Source: Cinclus cinclus
Lineage: Eukaryota > Chordata > Aves > Passeriformes > Cinclidae
Assembly (NCBI RefSeq): GCF_963662255.1
Contig: NC_085050.1
Location: forward strand, 17,917,662 to 17,981,661
Length of the DNA stretch: 64,000 nucleotides
Direction of reading: 5' to 3'
The first letter of the stretch is position 1; every line of letters starts with the position of its first letter. Shown piece after piece: positions 1 through 16,800 of the stretch. A program made the position numbers and the translations under genes. The notes beneath the pieces were generated by a model that saw only the letters and a program-made list of their open reading frames with translations, had not been told where the DNA came from and did no database searches.

Positions 1-812
1 AGATGAATGCCATGTAAAGCATTTTTAATACACTATAAATATAAAAACAATAGAGGAAATAGAATCAAAATATGACAGGAGACTACTAGACAGCTGTGAA
101 AAACTCAAATTTCTGAAAATCCTATTCAAAACTAGAACTAATAGTAGTTCTTGAACACTTAACAGCAGCAACATGAAACCCTATCCTGTAACACATACAT
201 GGCTCCCCTGCTTCCCAAGTCAACAATAACAGCTCAACTAAGTATAACAGTATATACAAGTATATTAGGTGAAGCTTTTTGACTTTAAACAGAGCAAATC
301 CTGTAATAAATTTTGAATTAGCAGGTCTGCCAGGCCACTGCATCATGAAATAAAACCAATTTAAAAGTGATTTTCCAGTAAACAGCAAAACCTTCAGCAC
401 TGAGATTAAAGAGAAGAGTTCCACAGACTTCCTTGCGCTAAGCGGATACAAGCAACCACGCCAAGACTTTTCCTGTCCAGCTTTCAAAGACATACAATTA
501 CAGGGAAAAAGGACTGTGCCATAATGCATTTTTTACCTCAGTCACATCTGGGAATATACTGAATACTTCTTATCATTTGGTTCTTATGAAAACTAGCCTA
601 AATTCCACTGACAGAAAAAAACCCCGTAGCATCATCAAAACCCTGGACTTTACTTATGGAAAAAAAGGTAATTTTATCAACATCAAAAGCAGGAGGAATG
701 GCTTTAGTTACCCTCATTTAATCTCAAGGACTTTCTCAACTAAGATTTTCAAACATAACTTTCATGAACACAAGAAGGTAGTGACTACACATACAGTGTA
801 TGTGTACTATTA

Positions 813-1217
813 CAAAAGAAAGGGGGAGATGTAGAAATACAGCTGGAGAGCAGGGCTCAGAGCACTGCTCAACTCATGACTGAAGTGGATGTACAAAGTT
901 TGGTAGGCCACAAGCCCTGGCAAGCCAAGGCAGAATTCTGAATGCAGAAGCAAAAGGTGTGCTTGGTGTGCTTTGTTTAAGATAAATCATGTAAGACCAT
1001 ACATGCCTATGCTGGTCTGTACAGGTCTGTGCAAAGGCTCTGTGCAGAGCTCTGATTAAGTAACGTTACTTAGAAACACCAATCGTGTGATAGTGCTATT
1101 TTTAGCTAGCTATAGGTGCAAAGGTACACATATTGATGTGTGAAATCAATAAGCTGGCTTCATGCTTGCATCAAATGGGGGTCCCGTCTCTGTGTTGATC
1201 ACCATCAGGAATTCACA
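813..1217 (+). mobile_element. Probable endogenous retrovirus 3' end: polypurine tract plus LTR
   Basis: A polypurine tract (813-829, ending AAGAAAGGGGGAGA) is followed directly by TG at 830, the arrangement at the junction of a retroviral internal region and its 3' LTR. About 390 bp downstream the sequence reaches CA (1216-1217, or 1214-1215). Inside are a TATA-like box near 1110, an AATCAATAAG poly(A)-like signal near 1144 and a GGGGGTCCCGTCTCTGTG stretch resembling the start of U5. No env or pol reading frame is recognisable upstream, so the internal region is gone or decayed beyond reading. It lies antisense in DHX15 intron 2. The family is not identified. An LTR-like chance arrangement remains possible. 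Confidence 0.5.
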
Positions 1218-1838
1218 GCAAGAGACAGAAGAGCACTGCCCTGTCTAGCTTTTTTGAGCCTCTCCAACTTCCTGAAAACTTCCTCAGTTAAAAGTTACAT
1301 GACAGAATTCTCTGAATTTTCATTGTTTGAGAACCTGTCTCAGTTCTCCTGAACACTGTAAAGGACACAGATTAAGCATCACCTTGTTTCTGGACTTCAC
1401 CAAGAAGTTCTGCTAAAGAAGTGGCATCACTAACATTACATCAATATGCAAAGGAGATACCACTCTACCACTTCTTACCAAAGGAGAAATAATTATACCA
1501 GAACCACATATGATCCCAGATTTTAAAAAGAGTGAACACTGCAATTACAGTAAGTAATTACCCCTTCCTAAGAGAAATTTGGTACATCCATTCCACCACT
1601 GAGCATGTTTCCAGTACATTGAGAAAAAACAGTTAACTTCGAAGGTTAAATTTAAACTACAAATTAAGCCACTGTAAATACTAAAGAACAGAAAATTACT
1701 GTCTTGGCTTCCAATATACTTCAGTACTTTGGGGTTTAAGTCTGTGTGGAACAAGTGAGAAAAGTTTCATCATCTGTTTTTTCCACTGTCTGAGCCAAGC
1801 ATTTCCAATCCTGGGTGCTCTACAAAAACACATACATG

Positions 1839-2252
1839 ACCACAGAATCACAAAATGGTTTCAGGTGGAAGGGATGTTAAAGATCATCTGGTTTCAACCA
1901 TCCTGCAGTGGCCAGGGATACCACCCACCAGACCAGACTGCAACAAGCCCCATCCAACCTGGCCTTGAACACTTGTAGGGATGAGGCACTCAACTTCTCC
2001 AGGAACCTGTTCTATGATTTTACCACTCTCACAGTGAAAAAGTTCCTAACACCTAATCTAAATCTCCCCTCTTTCAGTTTAAAAACTAATTTCTCCTTGT
2101 CCTGTCACTATCTGCTCATGTTAAAAAAGTCACTCTCCATGTTCTCTATAAATACCCTTTAGGTACTGAAAGGCCACAATGAGGCCTCCCCAGAGCCTTC
2201 TCTTCTCCAGGATGAACAACCCCAACTCTCTCAACCTGTCAGAATAGGAGAC
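1839..2252 (-). mobile_element. CR1 LINE 3' fragment
   Basis: The plus strand reads as the complement of the CR1 3' end. It starts with CACAGAATCACAAAATGG, the complement of the ATTCTRTG-type CR1 terminus. It continues through the motifs AAGGGATGTTAAAGATCATCTGG and AGCCTTCTCTTCTCCAGGATGAACAACCC. The element therefore lies on the minus strand with its 3' end near 1839. It is 5'-truncated and strongly diverged. No intact ORF2 remains, and the open frame on the opposite strand here is a by-product of the repeat. Confidence 0.85.
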
Positions 2253-3964
2253 ACAGATAATGATCAGGGAACGGACTTGAAAGGCAGCAGATCACTGTGA
2301 AAAAAATTATATTGTACACCCTTCTACTATCATAAGGAAAGAGAAAATACTAATTTTGGAAATAGTATTTTTCAAGTGTTGCTAGCTTTTATTTGTATAA
2401 AGCGGACATTAACAGCTTATGTACACCTGCAGTTTAATCATAAAAGGATTTCTTACCTGCAGAAAAGTATTTATTTTGCTCTGATCAATGAATTCAAGAA
2501 AAAAAACAAGCATCGCCTAATAGGATTTAAGACAGCAATTGACCACAAAAGCAACGTGACACTATCATATGGAAAATGAAATTTTCATTAAGCGGCAGCA
2601 GGACAATTTTCAGTGATATGTCCCTACAGAGACAACATCAATTGTTTAAAAATGTATCTGCAACTTCACAGAGTAAATTCAGAGGAAGAAGAGAAGCTTC
2701 AAAGACAGTTTATGTAATTCTGGCAGCTTAAATCCCATTTTTAGGAAAGATGTGTTAAATTACTTAAATCCTTTCAGAAAGTAAAGGTTAAAGTAGTAAG
2801 ATAACTCAGGAAAAACTTTACGCCTGAGGAATGACACTGACACAACCCTTAGATCTCCAATTTTCAGACCACACAAGTCATCTTGTTTTCATTCAGGGAA
2901 GTACCATTTTTAACATAACATCCAGGATAATGCATCTTCCATGTAACTACATAATCAAACCTTTCTGAAGAATTCTACATATTCCTAGTCTTGGCTTATG
3001 CAATTTAAATAAACAATACAGATAATGACATAACACAACCCGCTAACATAACACTGGTTCCTAGAATGTGCAGCAAGGTCCTGGAACTTTATAGGTGTGC
3101 CTAACATATTTAAAGATATCCAATACACTACTTTGTCCTTCACATTTTCTCAACATCCAAAACTGCACGACCAAAAATTTACTGTATGTAAGACTCAAAG
3201 TCAGCTGCAATCCATTTTATAAAGACTAAAACATTCTTCCATTTCCTGCCTAGATAAAAGGACTTTATCAGATAACAGAATAAAAAACTTTTTTACATTA
3301 TTTTTTGGGAGGATAAAGTTTTGAACAAATTTTCCCTGCTACAAATACCAAGGTGTTCCTTGTATCTTAGATATTTCCTGTTTACTGGTCCTCAAAATTT
3401 TTCTTAGAGCTTAAGGAAACTCTGCATCTCAGTCTGTCATCACTACTTTTAGTGCTGAGGAAGACTTTTACTGCCGTGAGTCCAGAAAAAGTGATTTTTA
3501 ACTGCAGCACTAAAAAGCTCTACAACCTCTGAGAAGTTTGAGCATCAAAGAAACACAAGACTCTACCTCTCAAGTTTGATTATCACAAAAGCTAATCAGA
3601 TGTCAGAATAGTATGTGACATTTCAATTCCTTTTACCTGTAGCAGCAAGTTTCGCAAAACATGAACAAGTTCATACTTTGTAGCTGCCATTTACACAGAT
3701 AGCTAAATAAATCTGGAACCACCACTTCAGTTTGTGGATTAGTACACTTCTGTCACACTATCTTCCTCTGCCAGAAACCTACCAATTACAAAGCCCAGTG
3801 GAAGCAGGGGCCTGGAAGCAGTACTGGAAGATGCTGCAAGATTCTCCTCACCTTTCTGCACTCATTGAGCAAGTATATATTCATCAAATTAGTTTTGCTC
3901 AGTTTGTGAAGTATTCTTACACAACTGATTTCTCACACACACCTAGCAACAGCCACAACATTTA

Positions 3965-9995
<6,031 letters not shown>

Positions 9996-10063
9996 CCGTC
10001 GGTGGTGCGTTTCTTGCTGGAGCTGTAATCGTCGCCCAGATCGAGGCGGTGGCGCTTGGACAT
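9996..10063 (-). CDS. DHX15: DHX15 coding exon 1 (start codon exon)
   Basis: This exon encodes MSKRHRLDLGDDYSSSKKR followed by TTD and two bases of a Gly codon. It matches the vertebrate DHX15 N terminus, where human begins MSKRHRLDLGEDYPSGKKR. The start ATG is at 10063-10061 with G at -3 (GCCATGT), a good initiation context. The exon ends GACGG|GTGAGG. Joining the two Gly bases to the first base of exon 2 gives Gly-Lys-Asp-Arg, which continues the known protein. The basic N terminus fits a nuclear protein. The upstream 5' UTR carries a GACC tetranucleotide repeat. Confidence 0.96.
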
Positions 10064-10072
10064 GGCGATGGC

Positions 10073-10108
10073 GGTCGGTCGGTCGGTCGGTCGGTCTGTC
10101 GGTCTGTC
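10073..10108. repeat. GGTC/GACC tetranucleotide microsatellite in the DHX15 5' UTR
   Basis: There are nine tandem 4-bp units: six GGTC, then TGTC, GGTC and TGTC. On the transcribed strand this is a GACC repeat ending about 10 nt upstream of the DHX15 start codon, so it should lie in the 5' UTR. Slippage could make its length variable between individuals. It also creates shadow open frames rich in Thr-Asp-Arg-Pro. Confidence 0.9.
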
Positions 10109-10173
10109 CGGGTGCGGCGGGCGGGCGCTCTGCGCTCCCTCCCCAAGCGGCGGCGCGGCGAGGCACGGCCGAC

Positions 10174-10190
10174 AAAATGGCGGCCGGAAG
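10174..10190 (+). promoter_or_regulatory. Adjacent YY1-like and ETS/GABP-like sites
   Basis: The sequence AAAATGGCGGCC matches the core of the YY1 consensus (AANATGGCGNC). It is followed directly by CCGGAAG, the ETS/GABP core. Both are typical of TATA-less CpG-island promoters, and the pair lies about 110 bp upstream of the DHX15 ATG. The assignment rests on motif match and position only. Confidence 0.6.
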
Positions 10191-10344
10191 GAAGCGCCGG
10201 GGCCGCGCGAGGCGCTGGCGCGCGGGCCCGTTGGCCAAAGCCTCCCATGGGCGCGAGCCCGACGGCCCCGCCCCGCCGCGCGCGCTCCCCGCTGAGGCCC
10301 TGCCGGGAAACGCCTCATCGCAGGATCAGTGGAGCTTTGGACCA

Positions 10345-10870
10345 CCGAGGGTGGAAAAGACTGTCAACATCATCCAGTGCAGCCGCCCACCCAGCACTAC
10401 CACTGTAACTGCTAAATCCATCGCCCAGAGCCAGATCCAGACACCTCCTGAACACCTCCGGCGATGGTGACTCCACAACCGCCATGGGCAACTTATTCCA
10501 GTGCCTGAGCACCCTAACTCTGAAAGATTTGTTCTAATAGCTAATCTGAGTCTCCCTTGCCTCAGCTTGAGTCGATTCCCTCTGGCCGTCTCGCTGCAGG
10601 CGAAGCAGAAGAGACCAGGTGCCGCCTGGCCACAACCTCCTGTCCGGGAGCTGTAGGGAGCCATGAGGTTCTCCCTGAGCCTCCTCTTTCCCGGCAGAGC
10701 GGCCGCACCTCCCCGAAGCGTTCCTCAGAAGTCGTGTTTTCTAGACCTTTCACAAGCTTTCTGCCCGCCTCCGATCGTACTCCAGCACCTCCCACAGTAC
10801 TTGGGGTGCGGCCTCACCAATCTGTCCCTCTTCACAGTCCTGCTCGAGATTGCAGCCTTTGCTCAGCTAC
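10345..10870 (-). mobile_element. CR1 LINE 3' fragment next to the DHX15 promoter
   Basis: The plus strand is the complement of the CR1 3' region. It contains GGGTGGAAAAGACTGTCAAC near the 3' terminus, then GAACACCTCCGGCGATGGTG, TTATTCCAGTGCCTGAGCAC, GGGAGCCATGAGGTTCTCCC and GGGGTGCGGCCTCACCAATC, all in the order of the CR1 consensus. The element lies on the minus strand with its 3' end on the island side. It is 5'-truncated and diverged, with no intact reverse transcriptase. Confidence 0.9.
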
Positions 10871-13800
10871 TTCGAATGAGCTTCTGCTACCTCACTGTTG
10901 GAGCAAGGGTGCATTCACATAAATGGCTCAGCTAGCAAACATGAAAGTAGTCAAGAAACATCATAGCAGCAGTGACCTGTTCTGCAAGTACAGCCAGCTC
11001 AGCAAGTGGGGCTTTGTCCATAGATTCACGTTCCAAAGATTTGCTGGAATTACTTTAATATAGCTAATAAAATATTTAATGTAGACCAATCCATAGGTTA
11101 TTTTCTTTAATAGAAGAACATTTCTGTCCCTAGTTTTAGATAATATAACAAAATGGCACATACAGCTCTACTGGAGTTCTAGATGTTAGCGTAATAAAAA
11201 TAAGATTTTTCTGCTTAGAGTTATCAACCAAAATAAATATTTCTGGAAACTGGAGTTTGAACTTTTCCTGCGAAGCTGGAAGTAATTTTAAAAGTTATAC
11301 TAAAAAAACACTGGAATATCTATGTCAGTGGTTTCCAGAGGATAAACACTGCAGAGTAATTCTCTCTATCCCAAACATCAAGCTTGTTTTGCTGTGGTAG
11401 TCTACATAGAGCTGCATTGCCTGAATGCAGCTAAGGGAAGATTCTCTACATGTCTTTGCAAGTGAGTTTAAAATTATGTCTATCTTAAACAAAAGCAAGT
11501 GTTTATTGAAATAGAGTACTTGAATAGGACACATTTAGGAGGGAAAAAATAGAGGCTAGGTCTCCCTGGAAAGTGGGAAGAATGGGAAGAATATAAATGC
11601 ATTACACGCATTAGTTGGGATGAGAAGCTAGTGCTGGGAAGTTCTGAGAAGGCTGCAAAGGTGCAACAACAGAAGCATGGAGAACTCTGCAGCTCTTTTT
11701 CAGATCTTTATTTCTCCTCCCTGTACACACCAGCATAAATCTACTTATGGGCTTGCTCTAGATTACACACCCTGTGGCCAATATCTGGGAAGGATATTGC
11801 TTTAGGAGGTAAGATAAAACAGGTGTCTCAGCTGGTATGAAATCTGAGGCTACAGCTCAGCAACAAATGTAGAAAAGAGGGTAAAAAGATTGTGTGCTAG
11901 TTGGGGTGAACAACTGTGTGCTGTGCCCCAGGCACATCCCACAAACCAGGTCAGTCTGTTAACAACTGTTAACCTCACAAACTGTTGGACTCGTCCTCCA
12001 CCCAACCATGCTTTGAGCTATCTGACTGCATAATAACTGATCTGGTCCCACTCCAAAGGGTTTACAACATAAGAACTTCCTCCCGAAAGCACACACATGC
12101 CTTATTTTGCTAATGCAAATAATCCTTTTAACTTCAAAGGGATTAACAAGGAAGGAGTAGCAAAATTAAGCATGTAGGTAAGTGTTTGCAGGATCACAGC
12201 CTAAATAAAAGATGAGACAAGAGAAAAAAAAAAGACTGGTAAGCACAAATTGACATAATGGCAAAGTGATAACCATTACCTCAAAAGCCTAAAGGATGAA
12301 AGGAATATGTAAAACAGGACACATTTAAGCATATTTTCTGCCTTTTCAAAGGTATTTGTTAAAAAAGAGGTTTTTATTACCACCCCCCGGAAGCCTTTTA
12401 TATCCATCTATAAAAGTAAAAATCTTAAGTTACTGAAATGGGACACATTTGTATGAGCTTCCACTTGACTACCTAGTCTGCTACCCTCTATTTCTTACCC
12501 TAGTTTTAAAATCACTGGTATCAAAATCTTTTTAGCCAACTTCCTGTGAATATTTCTTCACATTTGCCATGGGCATATTTGTTATGCTATTTGGGTTGAG
12601 AGGAGCATTAATACTTAAAACTGAAACAATGGCTTAGGGGAATAACATAATGTCTATTTTTTCCCCCTGATTGTGCATTGCCTTCTCTCTTAAAGAATAA
12701 GCATGGGTCTCAGACCAGCTGTAATTCAAAGACCCTGGAACCCTCACCTGAGTGGTGTGAGGTTTCTGACAGAGAAGTCTAGTATCATAGTGTCATATTT
12801 TAGGTTATTATTGCCTGAGGCCAATTGCTTCACCCCTTTCTAGAGATTACTGAGTCTATAAAGCACATGACATCTATCCAGTCTAGCATCTTAGTCAAAA
12901 CTCACTTTCTTCACTGGCTTAAGCCAAAACACGGGATGGTGAAGTAAAACCACAAACCTCTTTTGCAATGGAAGCCATAATACTGAGCAGATTGTTAAGA
13001 CACACAGCTAAAAAAGGTTAAATTTTCTAAAAGTTGTGTGTTAGAGCCCTAAAACCCATGCAGTATGTTTTTCTTTTATGGCTGGCTGGATTGCAGAAGA
13101 CCCTAAGTTACAGCCTATATATGCTCCCAATGCCATGGACACATTTTTGCTGACACTTTTTTTTTTAATAGTTTCCTTGCTAAAAACAAGTGCTAAAAAC
13201 TCCTTTTTCTAATAGATATACAAAACATTATATGAAAAAATTCCTGCAAATCAATTTAAAATATTAAAATTAAATACTTAGGATAATTGCAATCGCTGTT
13301 TAAAAATTATATGCATGTATATAAAAATGGGTAATACCTTTAGAAAATTATCCAGGAGTCTTAAATGCAAATGCTTGTCTCTGACAAGCTCTCATTCTAT
13401 CCTCCCCCACGAAGCCCATGTGAATAAATGGATATTATCCTCATGTTCTGTCATATCATCAGGGAAAGAATCCTTGAGACAAGAACCCACAATCAGAGCA
13501 TGTTTAAAAAGTCAGACTTCCACATCGTTCCAATTAAAAATATGAAGATAAATATGTGCACTGATCGCAATTTCTGCAGTGAAGAAAAGAGGCAGCTTCT
13601 CTGTAATTACAGAAGCTAAACTTTGCAACACTTCAAGTATATATAAATCAGGGCTTTGAATTGCTCTGGGAAGTGTGCTGTAGGAAGACAGCATGGCAAC
13701 AGCACTATTGCCGTGACAGCAAACTTTATCAGCCATACAGACACACATCTGAATTTTGTGAATGGTTATTAAATGTTATCCCATATAGAACACACCACTG

Positions 13801-16800
13801 AGACTGAATCTGCAGGTCAGAAAGGTCTGAATAACTTCAGTAAAGTATCATGAAGAAGAAGAAAAAAAGTAAGAGAGATAAGAAGAAGAGAGAGGTTGCA
13901 GCTTATGTATCTACTAGTACATTAACTAGAGTAAAAAAAATCACTTTTTAAAACAAACCCCATTCTGTAAAAGGAAACATATTGTAGACAACCAGCTGAT
14001 ATTATGAGCCCCCTCAGTCACCTGTTAAAGCCTTATGATCACCTTTAATCCCCTCAGAGAAATCCTACAAGAGCAGGTATTCATTATGTGCTTTGAATAG
14101 AAATCAAAGAAATAGCTTAAAAGCAAACCATCACCAAGTAATTTAGATTATATGTCTAATTTACATTAGTTACATAGAATTCATACATTGTTCTCACAAA
14201 TTCCTGGTCTTCGTGGTTAAAGTGGCATTGTTTAATGCATTCTGCATTCAGAAACATCTGAAACTAAAGGCTAATATGTTGTTTGTGAAAGCAGTTTATC
14301 TTTTAAATTCTTTAAAATCTAACTGCTTTCTATACCAAGTCTGAAATCTTGTGAGAAGCTCTGTAAGTATGAGGTGTTTTTAGGAAGTAGTAGCTATTTC
14401 ACAAAGAACTGTTTAAAGCCAGAGAAGATGACAATTTCAAGCATGTTGTTTGATCTTGTGCTAGAATATTAAAGAAAGAGCCTATGCAAATTTTTCAGTC
14501 GGCACTTTTTCACAAAGTTCTGATTCTTTCTTGAATTTTCTTTATAAATTTTTCACATCAGCAGAAGGGAAAATTACTTCATTAGTATACATTTTTCATT
14601 CCTTTTGTGTTGAGTACAATGATCTCTTTCTTATTCACTACTGCATTAGCTCTTTAAGACTATTTTTTAAAAAAGCTCTGTCTTTAATACAATCTGTAAA
14701 ACATTCATATTCATGCCTAAGATTCGCCATGCTGGAACTACCAGTGGTACCTGTTCCCTCTGAGTATGTGCAAAATTATTAGGAAATTTATATGCTTAGT
14801 TCCTGCTATATATGTAAAGCATTCACAGTTTCAACAAGCTAAGATTACAAAAAAGCTAATGAGCAGTGAGACAGGTGATCTAACAACCTGTATCTCATGG
14901 GCTACTAATATCTAAAGTGGTAAATACTAATCTTTATTTTCAAAATTAGTTCCTGACTAACTTACAAAATAACAGCCATAGAAAATCAAGCACGCTAAAA
15001 ATCCGTCATATCCTAGAACTGGTCTGTAACAAACCCTAAATATTAACAGTCATACCTTAACCCACCGGGGTGCCATTTTTAGCAAATGGCCTTACTTATC
15101 CTTTCACTATATGATGAAGTCTTTTTCTTCCAACTGTAATAAAAGTCCACTTGCAGAAAAATCCTCAGTAGTGGGTGAAAACACTGAAAGTGCACTTAAA
15201 CTTCTGCAGCTGTGTAACCTTCCACTTTACATCTTCTTATCATAAACCCCCAGCCTAGCAGAAGTGAGGTTATTTTATTAGTGTGCATTATTTTTCTACT
15301 GCCAGCTCCCATCTGGGTGTAACAACCTTAGTATCATCAAAAAAACCAGTGTAAGTCTCCTAAAGGAGCTGAAAGAAGACACTGAGATTTTGAGGGGAAC
15401 ACGGGGATTAATAAACTATCGCCCTGTGAATGTAATGATGTCCTCTCTAAAGAGCAAGATTGTTCCTAAAGGTAAATGAGAAGGAGAAGCAACTGCTAGA
15501 GCTGCTCCTTGCAAACATGAAAGAACCAACACAATGCTCTGGTGAGCAATCTTTATAGATAGAGCAACTTGGTCTCTCCACTGCAAAACCAGAGAACACT
15601 GTACCTGCAGCATTTATTAAAATTATGACAGTCATATCTAGGTTGAAACAAGATTTTTCTTATGTGGCCTTAGGCTTATTTTTCTAATTAGAGTAGTGGT
15701 GACCTTGTCTTCTACGTATTCTGCTTTTGCAAAGATAAGCTATATGTATGGCCTCTTCTTGTAACTGGGTCTCCCATAGGCACACAGGGCAGCTGATCTA
15801 TGCATATACAGGTTACATTTATTATCTAAGTGGTGCTTCCTGCCCAGATCTGGAAATTACCGGGAAAGAGGATGGTGGGGAACATGCTGTTGCCAAAGTC
15901 TTGCTCAGACTCTTTGGGCCTGGACTGCAAAGCACGTAATTTGTTCTGAAGGCAGCACCTTGCTTCCAGACTTCATTTTCTTGGGTCCCATCTTGATCAT
16001 CAGTGAACATTTCCATATTGTAAAAGATTCTTCCAGAAAAGAGAATGGCTGGGACTCATTTGTGCTTCTCGGATGTTATTCAGACTACATGACCAAAATA
16101 AAGCAATGCTGACTCAAATCTGGTTTTGCGTTCTGTGAATGTGTAATACTGCTCTGTCCTGTACAGTCTCATATAGCATCATGTGTAGTATTTTCATGTA
16201 CTATATGAATGTGAAATTCCACTATGATAGCAGCACTTTACTATTACTGTAATCCCACTGTAATCAGAAGGGAGGTAGAATTAAGGGTATCACAGGTAAA
16301 GAAGTGATTTCTTTTACAACTTAAACTTTTTCTTTAAAGCACCTTTTGTCTGTGCAACAGTACAAGCAATATCTAACATGGAGACCATTCTTATGTTACC
16401 TTTCACATGCATCAAGTAGTTCCCTGAGTGAATGAGGCTTCTCAAGATTGTGCTGTAGCATGACCTAAGCAGACCCTGACCTTCCTGATGCTGACTACTC
16501 TACAGTACCCTCTCCCTTATTATGGGCATATTTTTTTGGATAATCATGCAAAGCATCAGGCTGTGAAACAGATATGGCTAAAAAGCCAACCTAGCAACAA
16601 CAACATAAAGAGAGTTTCTCAGCCTGTTTAGTTTCCCAGCTAGGACAACAGATGGAGTAGTGTGGGGACACAGACAAGCAACTGGAGACAGGACACTGTC
16701 AATGGCAGATTGCCTGAAAAAGTCCATGACATAGCTGTCTAACACTGCTCATAGTGAATAAAATCCAGTACTTGAATATGTCTTTGGAGAATCAGGACCA

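Noticed and set aside
577..834. 85-codon frame directly before the LTR, considered as a retroviral envelope or other 3' gene remnant
   Set aside because: The sequence shows no transmembrane subunit features or recognisable retroviral motif, and its C-terminal residues are just the polypurine tract translated.
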